Source: Deltaproteobacteria bacterium | GTDB lineage: Bacteria; Myxococcota_A; Polyangia; JAAYKL01 | Assembly (NCBI GenBank): GCA_016935665.1 | Contig: JAFGQN010000120.1 | Span: 1 to 38,919 of the forward strand | DNA: 38,919 nucleotides | Direction: 5' to 3' | Shown here: piece after piece, positions 25,686-34,627 of the stretch | How the letters are laid out: every line of letters starts with the position of its first letter | How positions within the stretch are numbered: position 1 is the stretch's first letter | Made by a program: the position numbers and the translations under genes | Notes under the pieces: generated by a model | Told to the model about the DNA's origin: nothing | Database searches by the model: none | Seen by the model: only the letters and a program-made list of their open reading frames with translations

Positions 25686-25963
25686 TGGACGAAATTGCAA
25701 CAACCAGGCTTACGATAATCAACGATTTGGGCCTACATGCACGAGCGGCGACGCTGCTTGTCCAGACCGCTTCCCGGTTTGAGTCGGATTTGTACATCAG
25801 CAAGGACGGCAGGCAAATAAACGGAAAAAGTATTATGGGAGTTCTGCTTCTTACCGCCGGCAAGGGGACCGAGTTGGAGATGGAGGCAATTGGTCCGGAC
25901 TGCAACCAGCTGATTGCCGCAATTGAAGAGCTTGTTAAAAACAAGTTTGGGGAGGACAAATGA
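25685..25963 (+). CDS. ptsH: Phosphocarrier protein HPr
   Basis: A 92-residue phosphocarrier. His-15-equivalent in NDLGLHARAA receives phosphate from EI. The regulatory Ser is in GKSIMGVLLL, the target of HprK. Start ATG 25685 overlaps the EIID stop. It is followed by ptsI with an ATGA overlap. A small N-terminal extension (MDEIATTR) is slightly longer than in E. coli. Both phosphorylation sites are present, so HPr can take part in both transport and HprK-dependent regulation. Confidence 0.96.
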   Translation: MDEIATTRLTIINDLGLHARAATLLVQTASRFESDLYISKDGRQINGKSIMGVLLLTAGKGTELEMEAIGPDCNQLIAAIEELVKNKFGEDK

Positions 25964-27744
25964 AAAGAAGTCTTCGTCTGGAAGGGATTGCTGCAGCACC
26001 GGGGATCGCGGTAGCTATTGCCCGGGCCATCGACAGGAAGAAAATACTCGTTCCCAAACTTGATTTGGAGCGCGGTCACGTTGAAGACGAGCAGGCCCGT
26101 CTGGATCTCGCAGTCGCCGATGCCCGTTCGCAGATTCAAAGAAGCATTGACTCTCTGGCGAAAGAAGGGCAGGGGAAGCAGCATCGCAATCACTCGATGA
26201 TCCTTCAGACCCATCTTTTGTTGCTGGGAGATATTCTTCTGATTGACGCCACCAAAGATATGATTTCTGAACGCCAGATCAATGCGGAGTGGGCACTTTC
26301 CATTGTCACCGACGATATTATGGACCAGCTTTCCAGTGCAGATAACGAATATCTGGCTGAACGTGCTGAAGACATTGGGTTTGTCAGTACACGAGTGATG
26401 CGAAATCTCCTCGGGCATACTGAAGAATTGATGGGCACCGAGCTCAAGGCAGAGACTGAGTGTATTATTGTGACCATTGATCTGTCGCCGGCGGAAACGG
26501 CACAAATGGTCAGCAGCCCCATTCAGGGGTTTGCCACCGAGAAGGGAACACAGACAAGTCATACCGCCATCATGGCGCAGGCGCTGGGTTTACCTGCGGT
26601 GGTGGGAGTGGAGGGACTTACTGAAAAAGTGAATCCCGGAGACACTCTGATAGTGGACGGTCTCGATGGAATTATTATTGTGGAGCCGGATGAAGAGACG
26701 CTGGCGCGTTACAAGGAGCGGGCAGCACAGTGGTCCGCCATCGAGAACCGCCTGCGTTCAACCAAGGACGAACCCTCTGTTACCTCCGATGGCGTGGAAA
26801 TTAAATTGAAGGGAAATGTGGAATTTCCAGGTGAAGCGCCTTTTGCCCTGGACTACGGCGCGCAGGGCATTGGCCTTTACCGTACCGAATTTCTGTACCT
26901 GGACAGGGAGGTTCCCCCCACTCGGGAAGAGCAGGTCAAGACATATGTTTCGATGCTGCGGGCGGTGGCGCCCAGACCCATTTATTTTAGAACGTTCGAT
27001 ATTGGCGCCGACAAAATGCCCCGGTGTCTCCACATGACCAAAGCGCGAAATCCGGCGCTGGGCATGCGAGCCATTCGCATTGGTCTACGGAAGAACCGGG
27101 ATTTGTTGAAAGACCAAATCAAAGCCATTCTTATCGCCGCCCGCGAAGTGAACGTGGAGTCCGCAGACATTATGTTTCCGCTGGTGAGCGGCGTGAAGGA
27201 GCTGCGCGAGCTGAAGGCAATGGTGGAGGAGTGCAAGACCGAACTGTCGGCTGAAATCTCCGGCTTTATACCAACTGTTGTAAAAATCGGGTGCATGGTG
27301 GAATTGCCATCCGCGGTTTTGTTGAGCGATATACTGGCAAGGGAAGCGGACTTTTTGTCGATTGGAACGAACGACCTTATTCAGTACATGATGGCCATCG
27401 ACCGCGTCAACGATGATGTGGCGTACCTGTATTCACCGTTTCATCCATCGGCATTGCGCGCGTTGAAGATTATTGTGGACGCAGCCGACAGTGCAGGTGT
27501 ACCTGTCTCGCTTTGTGGCGGTGCGGCCGGAGAGCCAATGATGACACCATTGCTGGTGGGCCTGGGGATTCGCGAAATGTCCATGGCGCCACATTCCATT
27601 CCATTTATCAAAGCCGCTGTGCGTACTATCAGTTATGAGGAATCTCGCAAATTGGCACAACAGGCGCTGGAAAAAACCACGGAAGACGAAATTCAGCAGC
27701 TGGCGGTATCGTTCATGCACGGCAAAATGGATATTAATGTCTGA
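25960..27744 (+). CDS. ptsI: PTS enzyme I (phosphoenolpyruvate-protein phosphotransferase)
   Basis: Transfers phosphate from PEP to HPr. The 594-residue protein contains an N-terminal HPr-binding domain, the active His region TEKGTQTSHTAIMAQALGLPAVVGV (His about residue 193), and the C-terminal PEP-binding TIM barrel with GIGLYRTEFLY, FDIGADK and the catalytic CGGAAGEP Cys region. It overlaps the HPr stop by 4 bases. It ends in a 20-bp palindrome that also holds the stop codon of the convergent Fur-family gene. Confidence 0.97.
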   Translation: MKRSLRLEGIAAAPGIAVAIARAIDRKKILVPKLDLERGHVEDEQARLDLAVADARSQIQRSIDSLAKEGQGKQHRNHSMILQTHLLLLGDILLIDATKDMISERQINAEWALSIVTDDIMDQLSSADNEYLAERAEDIGFVSTRVMRNLLGHTEELMGTELKAETECIIVTIDLSPAETAQMVSSPIQGFATEKGTQTSHTAIMAQALGLPAVVGVEGLTEKVNPGDTLIVDGLDGIIIVEPDEETLARYKERAAQWSAIENRLRSTKDEPSVTSDGVEIKLKGNVEFPGEAPFALDYGAQGIGLYRTEFLYLDREVPPTREEQVKTYVSMLRAVAPRPIYFRTFDIGADKMPRCLHMTKARNPALGMRAIRIGLRKNRDLLKDQIKAILIAAREVNVESADIMFPLVSGVKELRELKAMVEECKTELSAEISGFIPTVVKIGCMVELPSAVLLSDILAREADFLSIGTNDLIQYMMAIDRVNDDVAYLYSPFHPSALRALKIIVDAADSAGVPVSLCGGAAGEPMMTPLLVGLGIREMSMAPHSIPFIKAAVRTISYEESRKLAQQALEKTTEDEIQQLAVSFMHGKMDINV

Positions 27745-27757
27745 GAGCTCTCAGACA
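27738..27757. terminator. 20-bp perfect palindrome at ptsI/Fur-family convergent ends
   Basis: TGTCTGAGAGCTCTCAGACA is self-complementary over all 20 bases and contains both stop codons (TGA of ptsI at 27742-27744, and TGA of the minus-strand gene at 27751-27753). It could act as a bidirectional hairpin, but has no T-run. Confidence 0.55.
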
Positions 27758-28191
27758 CAGTCCGGGCAGGTGCCGTAGAATTCGAGAACTACGTCATCAA
27801 CTTTCCAGTTGGACATATCGAGTTCTGACGACAGCGGATATGGCTTTAGATTTTCACAATGTCCTTCAATTAAGATGTCCATTATGTTGCCGCATTGTCG
27901 ACAGACGATGTGGTGATGATGTTCCGGCATTGCATCATGCAACAACATGCCCTCGGGACCCGTGTATCGAGTCAGTATCCCTTCGTCTGCAAGCAGGTTA
28001 ACATTCTGATACAGCGTGGCCTGACCAATTGAGGCGTCCTCCCTGAGAAGCGTTTTAACCACTTTTTCGCAGGTCAAATGGTTTATTTCGGGCGACTGAA
28101 ACAGCTCCAGAATCCGCATTCGTGCTTTCGTCGGTCGCAGGTTTTTGTTTCTCAGCCTTGTTTCCAAATGGTCATTTTTCGATTTTTCCAT
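27751..28191 (-). CDS. Fur-family regulator, PerR-like metal ligands
   Basis: A 146-residue Fur-family repressor. The N-terminal winged helix includes LRPTKARMRILELF and SIGQATLYQNVNLL. The C-terminal domain has EHHHHIVCRQC, CPDC and a structural Zn site of two CxxC pairs. Compared with Bacillus PerR from memory, the regulatory ligands His-37, Asp-85, His-91, His-93 and Asp-104 all have counterparts (NHLT, HDAMP, HHHH, MDI), so a peroxide sensor is more likely than an iron Fur. ATG 28191 is preferred; a GTG at 28236 would add 15 residues. An inverted repeat lies immediately upstream and may be an autoregulatory operator. Confidence 0.9.
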   Translation of the reverse strand: MEKSKNDHLETRLRNKNLRPTKARMRILELFQSPEINHLTCEKVVKTLLREDASIGQATLYQNVNLLADEGILTRYTGPEGMLLHDAMPEHHHHIVCRQCGNIMDILIEGHCENLKPYPLSSELDMSNWKVDDVVLEFYGTCPDCV

Positions 28192-28194
28192 GAA

Positions 28195-28216
28195 GCAAAT
28201 TGTAATCAGTATTTGC
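28195..28216. promoter_or_regulatory. Inverted repeat upstream of Fur-family gene, possible operator
   Basis: GCAAAT-N10-ATTTGC is centred about 15 bases upstream of the Fur-family ATG. The AT-rich symmetric layout fits a Fur/PerR box, though the exact consensus is not met. Confidence 0.4.
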
Positions 28217-28443
28217 AAAATTTCCAGGAAAATCACTGGATTGTGAAGGAAAGTGGTTCTTGCCGAAGCAAATGCGATGATTTTTTTTGCACAGAGTTTA
28301 CTCGTTTAAAACGATATATGTGTATTGTCTGCCATTTTTGCCTCGTGAAGAGGATGCGACCTGACGCAAAAATTCAATAAAAGTTGGTCGAGGTGCTGCA
28401 ACAAACTGTTGCGTTTGGGGCATGGGATTTGTAAGGTGCCGCA

Positions 28444-30810
28444 ATGATTGATTTGAAAAGTGAGCTGAACGAACAACAGTATCATGCGGCCTCCCATGTG
28501 GAAGGGCCGCTGCTGGTCATTGCCGGCGCCGGTTCCGGAAAGACCCGGGTTATTACATATCGAATTGCAAATCTGATTCAAAATCATGGGGTTGCGCCGT
28601 GGAAAATCATGGCGGTCACTTTTACCAACAAGGCCGCTCGGGAGATGGCGGAACGCGTGGAAAAACTGCTGGGAAGCGGCGCCAACTGCTGGATAAGTAC
28701 CTTTCACTCCAGCTGTGCGAGATTCCTGCGCAAGTACGGTGAAAAAGCGGGGGTACACCCTCAATTCACCATCTACGATGATGGCGATCAGAAAGCGATG
28801 GTCACTCGTGTGTTGAAAGAGTTGAATCTGACCACCAAGCAGTTTCCGCCACGCGCCATCCAAAGTGAAATCAACAAAGCCAAGCGGGAATTGCTCTCTC
28901 CGTCGGATTATCCGGAAACAGATTTTTACAGAAGAAATATTCGGCAGATTTACGATTTGTATGAGAAGCGAATGAGGGATGCCAAAGCACTCGATTTTGG
29001 TGATTTGATGTATCGTACTGTGCGGGTCATGCAGGAAAACAGGGATTTGGCACGGGAAATTTCAGGGCAGTTTGAGTACGTTTTGGTGGATGAGTTTCAG
29101 GATACCAATCGCGTACAGCTGGAGCTGGTCCGCCTGCTGACACCGCATCGCAATATTTGTGTGGTCGGGGATGACGACCAGTCCATTTACTCATGGCGTG
29201 GCGCAGATGTGACCAATATTCTGGACTTTGAGAAACTTTTTCCCGGTGCGCGCGTGGTGACACTGGATAGGAACTATCGATCCACTGAGAATATACTAAA
29301 AGCCGCGCACGCGGTGGTCTCCCTGTTGCCAGGAAGGCGCGCCAAAGAGCTTTGGACCAGTGAACCCGCAGGAGATCAGATTGGGTTGATGGTGGCTCCC
29401 GATGAGCGGGAAGAGGGACGCATGGTGGCCAGGGAGGTCAAATCGCTGGTGGAAAAGGGATTTCCTCTGAATCAACAGGTGGTATTTTACCGAACGAACG
29501 CGCAATCCAGGGTATTCGAAGAAGTGATGCGGGCCATGAATATTCCCCATCGGATTGTGGGTGGGATGCGCTTTTATGAGCGTGCGGAAGTAAAGGATTT
29601 GGTGGCCTACCTGAGGCTCATTCAGAACCCCTCCGATCACACTGCGTTTATTCGCGTCGTGAATGTCCCGGCGCGGGGAATCGGGAAATCCACGCTGGAC
29701 AAACTGGTGGCGCTGGCGGCGGGCCACGGGATGAGTGCGTATGACGCCATTGAGCCGGCGCAGCACGAGATTGGAGGCGCCCCTGCCAAAAAGCTGATGG
29801 CGTTCAGACAGATGGTGGAACAGTGGCGCCAGGAGATAAATGAGGGGCCGTTGCACCTCATTAATCGCGTTATTGGAGATACGGGTTACGTGGCGGAGTT
29901 GGAGCGTGAAAATACCGCTGAAGCGGATGCACGTGTTGAAAATATCAACGAACTTGTGGGGTCGGTATCGGATTTCGAGCAGGATGCGGAAACCCCTGGT
30001 CTGGACAACTTTCTCGAAGTGGTGGCTTTGCAGACCGACGTGGATGCCGCCAAATTTGACGAAGATCAGTTGACTTTGATGACCGTCCACGCCGCCAAGG
30101 GATTGGAGTTCGATGCGGTTTTTGTCACTGGTATGGAAGAGGGAATGTTTCCGCTGATTCGGCAATCGGACATGGGACTGGAAGATACCGACGAATTGGA
30201 TGAGGAGCGGCGTTTGGGCTATGTGGCCATGACCCGGGCCCGGAAAAAGCTGATTCTGACCCGGGCAGCCACTCGCAGACTTTACGGGGATACCCGCAGT
30301 AATCCGCCGTCGCGCTTTATCAACAATGTACCGGTGACACTGATTCAGCATCTGGCTGGCGGGGCGCCTCCTGTGCGACTGATTCAGTCTCCTGGGAAAA
30401 GAAGCGCGGCCATGGGGTCGATGGGTAGAGGCGTGGGTGGTGTTGGTGCCGGGTCGCAACCGATGGTGGCGGGAAATCAGATATTGCAGGGGGGGATGGC
30501 ATCGAGGGCCGCTGCTCAGCGGGGGTTACAACACAGTAAGTTCGGCTCATTTGGTTCCACACAGCCGGCATTTAAAAAAGCCGCTGAAGCCGGCAGGCCG
30601 CGAACGCCCGGTGAGGAATGGGTAGACACCAGTTTCGACCAGTCCCAGTCGCCTATTGTGAATATTTTGCCGGGGCAGATGGTGAGTCATCCCCGGTTTG
30701 GAAAAGGCAAAGTGGTGGGCATTCATCCGGGGGCCAAACCCAAGGCCGATATCCAGTTTCCAGGGTTTGGTCGTAAAACGATATTGCTTAAATATCTGGA
30801 GATGGCTTAG
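28444..30810 (+). CDS. uvrD: UvrD/PcrA-type ATP-dependent DNA helicase
   Basis: A 3'-5' superfamily 1A helicase for excision/mismatch repair and replication-fork clearance. The 788-residue protein has Walker A GAGSGKT (about residues 29-35), motif II DEFQDTN, motif III DDDQSIYSWRGA, motif V TVHAAKGLEF and motif VI VAMTRARKKL. The C-terminal region (residues 640-700) is Gly/Gln-rich, followed by a conserved tail with GQMVSHPRFGKGKVVG, the PcrA/UvrD Tudor-like end that binds RNA polymerase. Start is ATG 28444 with AAGGTG upstream. The metal exporter follows 18 bases after the stop, so a shared transcript is likely. Confidence 0.96.
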   Translation: MIDLKSELNEQQYHAASHVEGPLLVIAGAGSGKTRVITYRIANLIQNHGVAPWKIMAVTFTNKAAREMAERVEKLLGSGANCWISTFHSSCARFLRKYGEKAGVHPQFTIYDDGDQKAMVTRVLKELNLTTKQFPPRAIQSEINKAKRELLSPSDYPETDFYRRNIRQIYDLYEKRMRDAKALDFGDLMYRTVRVMQENRDLAREISGQFEYVLVDEFQDTNRVQLELVRLLTPHRNICVVGDDDQSIYSWRGADVTNILDFEKLFPGARVVTLDRNYRSTENILKAAHAVVSLLPGRRAKELWTSEPAGDQIGLMVAPDEREEGRMVAREVKSLVEKGFPLNQQVVFYRTNAQSRVFEEVMRAMNIPHRIVGGMRFYERAEVKDLVAYLRLIQNPSDHTAFIRVVNVPARGIGKSTLDKLVALAAGHGMSAYDAIEPAQHEIGGAPAKKLMAFRQMVEQWRQEINEGPLHLINRVIGDTGYVAELERENTAEADARVENINELVGSVSDFEQDAETPGLDNFLEVVALQTDVDAAKFDEDQLTLMTVHAAKGLEFDAVFVTGMEEGMFPLIRQSDMGLEDTDELDEERRLGYVAMTRARKKLILTRAATRRLYGDTRSNPPSRFINNVPVTLIQHLAGGAPPVRLIQSPGKRSAAMGSMGRGVGGVGAGSQPMVAGNQILQGGMASRAAAQRGLQHSKFGSFGSTQPAFKKAAEAGRPRTPGEEWVDTSFDQSQSPIVNILPGQMVSHPRFGKGKVVGIHPGAKPKADIQFPGFGRKTILLKYLEMA

Positions 30811-30828
30811 CCGCTTCAAAGGAGCATT

Positions 30829-32127
30829 ATGCACGCGGTTTGGGATATTTTACAAAATACGGTGGTTATCACGGCGTTTGTATCGATGATGATGCTGGTT
30901 ATCGAATATCTGAATGTGGTGACCAAAGGTCATGCCGTCGACAGGTTGCTCAATCGCCGTTCAAAAGGGTATGTTGCAGGAGTGTTGCTGGGCTTGACGC
31001 CCGGTTGCCTTGGTGCGTTTGTCATGGTGAGTCTGTATGCCCATCGCCGGGTCAGCATTGGGGCGATAGTGGCCACCATGATTGCCACCAGCGGCGACGA
31101 GGCGTTTGTGATGCTGGGCCTGGTGCCAGAGACAGCGATAATAATGTTTGCGATGATGGGCCTGCTGGGCCTTATTGGCGGCTGGGCGACGGATCGCTTT
31201 GTGTTGAAAAAACACGATAGCAATCGGCAACTGAATTGCGCATTTGAAACCCATCCCCACAAGGAACACGAAACGTTTGCATGGCAACGTGTGGTGGCTG
31301 ACTGGCGGCATCCGTCCCCGGTGCGTGCCATTCTTTCTGTGACCATTGCATTGTGCATTGCGCTGATGATGGCGTTTAAGCTGGGGTTGTTTGTTCCTGC
31401 GTCTGAATATGAAAGTGCGCATTCCAGGAGCCATCCGGAAGTCGAACAGAATGATGCATCCCCTGAACACGACGCTCATGGCGACCATCGTGACGATAGC
31501 AACCATAGCAGCCATGGCGAAGACGAGAATGGCCATGCACACATGGAACACGGGTCTCGCGACAGCCATGCGGCACACAGCGAAGCTGGCGAGGATGCCC
31601 ATGGGCTGCGTGCGCATGAGTCAACGGATGGCGCGCTCACCGAACATAAACATAATCATGGCACTGGTGGGTGGACCTGGTACATGCTGATGAGCCTTCT
31701 TCTGTTTGGACTGTTTGTGGTGGTCACTGTATCGGAACACTTCCTTGAGGATCATTTGTGGGGACACGTTTTGAAGGTGCATGTGCCACGAATGTTTTTA
31801 TGGACCCTTGGCGCACTGACGTTCATTGTGGTTCTGGAGCACTATGTAAACGTGGCTCATCTGGTTCAGGAGAAGGTTTGGATTGTATTGGGGCTGGCGG
31901 TGCTTATCGGTTTAATTCCCGAATCCGGGCCCCATCTGATATTTATTTCTCTTTTTGTAAAGGACGCTATTCCGTTGAGCATCCTCATGGCCAGCAGCAT
32001 TGTTCAGGACGGTCATGGCATGGTGCCATTGCTGGCCCACTCGCGACGTGATTTCCTGCTCGTGAAACTCATTAATGCATTGGTGGGTGCACTTGTTGGC
32101 GCGGCAATGCTGGCAGCGGGCTGGTAG
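30829..32127 (+). CDS. Putative 10-TM metal exporter with His-rich loop
   Basis: A 432-residue membrane protein matching the ArsP_2/'putative manganese or heavy-metal transporter' type: two blocks of hydrophobic helices at about residues 8-120 and 286-432, with conserved GLTPGCLGAFVMVSLYAHR and SGDEAFVMLG. A large cytoplasmic or periplasmic loop (about 198-285) is unusually rich in His, Asp, Glu and Ser (HGDHRDD, SHGEDENGHAHMEHG), a probable metal-buffering segment. AAAGGAG lies before the ATG, and the gene follows the helicase closely. Which metal is exported (Mn, Zn, As) cannot be told from sequence. Confidence 0.8.
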   Translation: MHAVWDILQNTVVITAFVSMMMLVIEYLNVVTKGHAVDRLLNRRSKGYVAGVLLGLTPGCLGAFVMVSLYAHRRVSIGAIVATMIATSGDEAFVMLGLVPETAIIMFAMMGLLGLIGGWATDRFVLKKHDSNRQLNCAFETHPHKEHETFAWQRVVADWRHPSPVRAILSVTIALCIALMMAFKLGLFVPASEYESAHSRSHPEVEQNDASPEHDAHGDHRDDSNHSSHGEDENGHAHMEHGSRDSHAAHSEAGEDAHGLRAHESTDGALTEHKHNHGTGGWTWYMLMSLLLFGLFVVVTVSEHFLEDHLWGHVLKVHVPRMFLWTLGALTFIVVLEHYVNVAHLVQEKVWIVLGLAVLIGLIPESGPHLIFISLFVKDAIPLSILMASSIVQDGHGMVPLLAHSRRDFLLVKLINALVGALVGAAMLAAGW

Positions 32128-32165
32128 GGCGTACTCTCCACCGTCTTTACACATATTTGATTAAA

Positions 32166-33245
32166 TTAAATCAGGCCGGCCAATGGATAGGGGTCCAGCT
32201 CGCTTAGCGATGTGGGAAGCGGGGTATCTTCGGGACAACTTTGGGAAAGGGGAATGTTGTCTCCGTGGAAAACGAAATACGTGATAAAATAATCATACGT
32301 GCAATAGCACTGGTCGCATGAGATAAAGCCCTGGTGTATTTCGATGACTTCCATGCCGGCCTGGGTCCAGCCGCAACGGGTGGTCGCAATATCCGCCTCG
32401 GCCAGGAGCGTCTCAAGATCCGGGGGATCTGCAAAGGAAAATGTGTTACATGGAATTTCTGCATCGGCACATATTTCAGTGGCATCGAGCGTATCGTCCA
32501 CCCGGATTTCAACGGGGATGCTGTTGGACGTTTTAACCAGCTGACGATTGCAGACAAGGTCACTTTTCATAATGAGTTCCGGCGCGGAATTCAGGTCCAG
32601 CACCGGTAAATCGTCCGGGTGACTGACGCCTTCGGTGGAAGATGTTTCGAACGTTGGATACAGATGGGTACTGAAATACTGCGACGCTCCCACATACAGA
32701 AACGGTGTGTATTTTTGCAGTGTCCATTCGTAAAAAACACTCTGATCATCCGGTGTCAGCTGAGACAATAGAAAATCCACATCCAGCAGAGCGGCGATGG
32801 CCTGATATCGATCATACCCGGCGCCGTCCAGGGCGATCATTCGATCGGCATTCATATCAAATGCCTTGTTGTCGTTCAAATCCTCAAAAATCACGACTCT
32901 CGGTCGACGTGCCGGAACCTCGGGATAATAGTGATAGTTGAAGGAAAGTGTGTCTTCCGGATAGACCGAATACAACACGTCCGGTTCGGGCAGACTGAAA
33001 TGCACCGAAAACGGTGCGTGCATGTCGGGGATGACACCCCGATTGGTCACCTGGTACGTGGCTGTTCCCGTCCAGAGCACCTCATATCGCAGCCGTTCCG
33101 GGCGAGTGATGTGTTCGGTGGTGTTCAGGCGGTACTGCACTGTCAGTCCCGAAGGGATTGGCTTTGTAACTTCGCAGCCCAAAAGCAACAGCAACGCAGT
33201 AATGACGAATGCATTCATCCATGTTGATGTTGGATTTTCCCTCAC
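32166..33245 (-). CDS. Predicted lipoprotein, unknown function
   Basis: A 359-residue protein with signal peptide and lipobox LLLLLGC (Cys about residue 24). The mature part has many aromatic and Asp/Glu residues and several Cys (FISCDQCYCTYDYF), but no recognised domain. The DLNDNKAFDMNAD segment looks like a calcium-loop. The start GTG at 33245 is supported by GGAGG eight bases upstream; ATG 33218 would shorten the signal peptide. It is co-translated with the upstream outer-membrane-type gene (GTGA overlap), so the two products likely act together at the cell surface. Confidence 0.8.
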   Translation of the reverse strand: MRENPTSTWMNAFVITALLLLLGCEVTKPIPSGLTVQYRLNTTEHITRPERLRYEVLWTGTATYQVTNRGVIPDMHAPFSVHFSLPEPDVLYSVYPEDTLSFNYHYYPEVPARRPRVVIFEDLNDNKAFDMNADRMIALDGAGYDRYQAIAALLDVDFLLSQLTPDDQSVFYEWTLQKYTPFLYVGASQYFSTHLYPTFETSSTEGVSHPDDLPVLDLNSAPELIMKSDLVCNRQLVKTSNSIPVEIRVDDTLDATEICADAEIPCNTFSFADPPDLETLLAEADIATTRCGWTQAGMEVIEIHQGFISCDQCYCTYDYFITYFVFHGDNIPLSQSCPEDTPLPTSLSELDPYPLAGLI

Positions 33246-34627
33246 AGGAATACCTCCAGTTCGAATCCATACAGTGGTTCTGTGACAAAACGTACCTGCA
33301 TAGGGGTCGTGGCTTCAACATCGCTGGCCACCCACTTGTTGGAGACAAAAACTGATACACGATGGGGGAGCCCCCTGGACAGACGGTAGCGCAGGCCTAC
33401 ATCGAAAAATATGTCTTTCCATACGCCAGGCGCTCTGCGCCGTTTATTCAGATACAGGACCCGTTCGTCGGCACTGTTGTTGAACACCCACCTGAACCAG
33501 CATTCGAGTTCGTAATAGAGTTGCACTCTGGAAGTGACATTGAGTTGAACCTCTGTCATTGCCGTATGAGACAACTGATTGTACCAGGGAGAGAGGGACA
33601 TGTATTCAAAACTGTTGGTGACATATGTGTTCTCGCGTTGGGGTATTTGGGGGGCCGTCGTCGCCGAAGAAAGGGAGTCCAGAGGGGCAAACTCTTTTTG
33701 ATAAAAGCGAAACTGGTAACCCAGGTGAAGATTGAATCGGCTTTTTGAATTGTACATCAAATCGGCTCTCAGCAACACTGCATTGGAAACATGTTGCGAC
33801 TTGATTCTGGCCAGATACTCCGCAGAGACTCTGAACTGCTTTTTCCAGTCGTATTGCGCGGATATGCCCACAAACGGAAAATAACTCTGGATTTTGTTGG
33901 AGGTGCGGAAAATATCCAACGCGTCGCCATCTGTTTCGGGCAACGGTTCGGTGAAATACCAGATGGCGCCGAGCAGTTTAATGCGACCGTTGAACAGGCT
34001 GAGAGGCATCATCAGTAAGTCGTCATAGTGCCAGAAAACGCGGGCGGCAATATGGGCCGAAAGTGACATCTCTTTCCACTTAAGAGAGAAGCTGAAGCCT
34101 TCGAGGGGCACTTGTTCGATGAGCAGGCCTTCGCCAAAAGTCACAGTATCCAAATCCATCAGAAGTGCGTTAAACACAAGGAGATCTCCCGCCATTGCGA
34201 ATAACTCGTGATGATAATGAATGGACATTCCGGCGACCAGTTGGAAGCTTTTTCGATAGCCATCACAAAAGCTGGGATTGAGAAAATTCAGATTCAGATT
34301 AACATCCAGTGCGTCAAACAGCCGGACGGCGCCGTAGCTGTCGAAAATAAAAAATCCGTGATATCGCGTCTGGTCGTAGTTGGTTTCCGGCAGGGATTGC
34401 TGCCCGCCGGTGGATGCATCCACCATGAAAGCGAATCTGGAATCCGGTCTCTGCCACAAACGCGTCCGTTGGCTGGAATCCTGCAGCTGTTCGTGAAGTT
34501 GCCGGTTAATTGGGGACTTATCCATCAGAGACCAGTGGTCTCTCCCGTCTGCATATATGTCACCAGCCCAGGTGGTTTGCGCTGTTGTCGATAGCAGCAA
34601 GACTGCCCAAATTGTCAGCAGTTTCAA
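33242..34627 (-). CDS. Outer-membrane-type protein, unknown function
   Basis: A 461-residue protein with a clear N-terminal signal peptide (MKLLTIWAVLLLSTTAQTTWAGD). The body consists of alternating hydrophobic/aromatic strands (LNLHLGYQFRFY, LQLYYELECWFRW-like patterns, final YGFELEVFL), as in beta-barrel porins; the C-terminal residue is hydrophobic and aromatic residues are frequent near the end. Family is not recognised. AGAGGA lies upstream of the ATG. The gene overlaps the lipoprotein gene by 4 bases. A barrel-plus-lipoprotein pair may form a surface complex, but this is inference. Confidence 0.78.
   Translation of the reverse strand: MKLLTIWAVLLLSTTAQTTWAGDIYADGRDHWSLMDKSPINRQLHEQLQDSSQRTRLWQRPDSRFAFMVDASTGGQQSLPETNYDQTRYHGFFIFDSYGAVRLFDALDVNLNLNFLNPSFCDGYRKSFQLVAGMSIHYHHELFAMAGDLLVFNALLMDLDTVTFGEGLLIEQVPLEGFSFSLKWKEMSLSAHIAARVFWHYDDLLMMPLSLFNGRIKLLGAIWYFTEPLPETDGDALDIFRTSNKIQSYFPFVGISAQYDWKKQFRVSAEYLARIKSQHVSNAVLLRADLMYNSKSRFNLHLGYQFRFYQKEFAPLDSLSSATTAPQIPQRENTYVTNSFEYMSLSPWYNQLSHTAMTEVQLNVTSRVQLYYELECWFRWVFNNSADERVLYLNKRRRAPGVWKDIFFDVGLRYRLSRGLPHRVSVFVSNKWVASDVEATTPMQVRFVTEPLYGFELEVFL

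Noticed and set aside
25663-26562. 299-codon minus-strand frame across HPr/EI
   Set aside because: Opposite to ptsH and ptsI, which have all catalytic residues.
29296-30459. 387-codon frame on the minus strand inside the helicase gene
   Set aside because: Antisense shadow of a confident helicase with all motifs; composition is that of reverse-strand codons.
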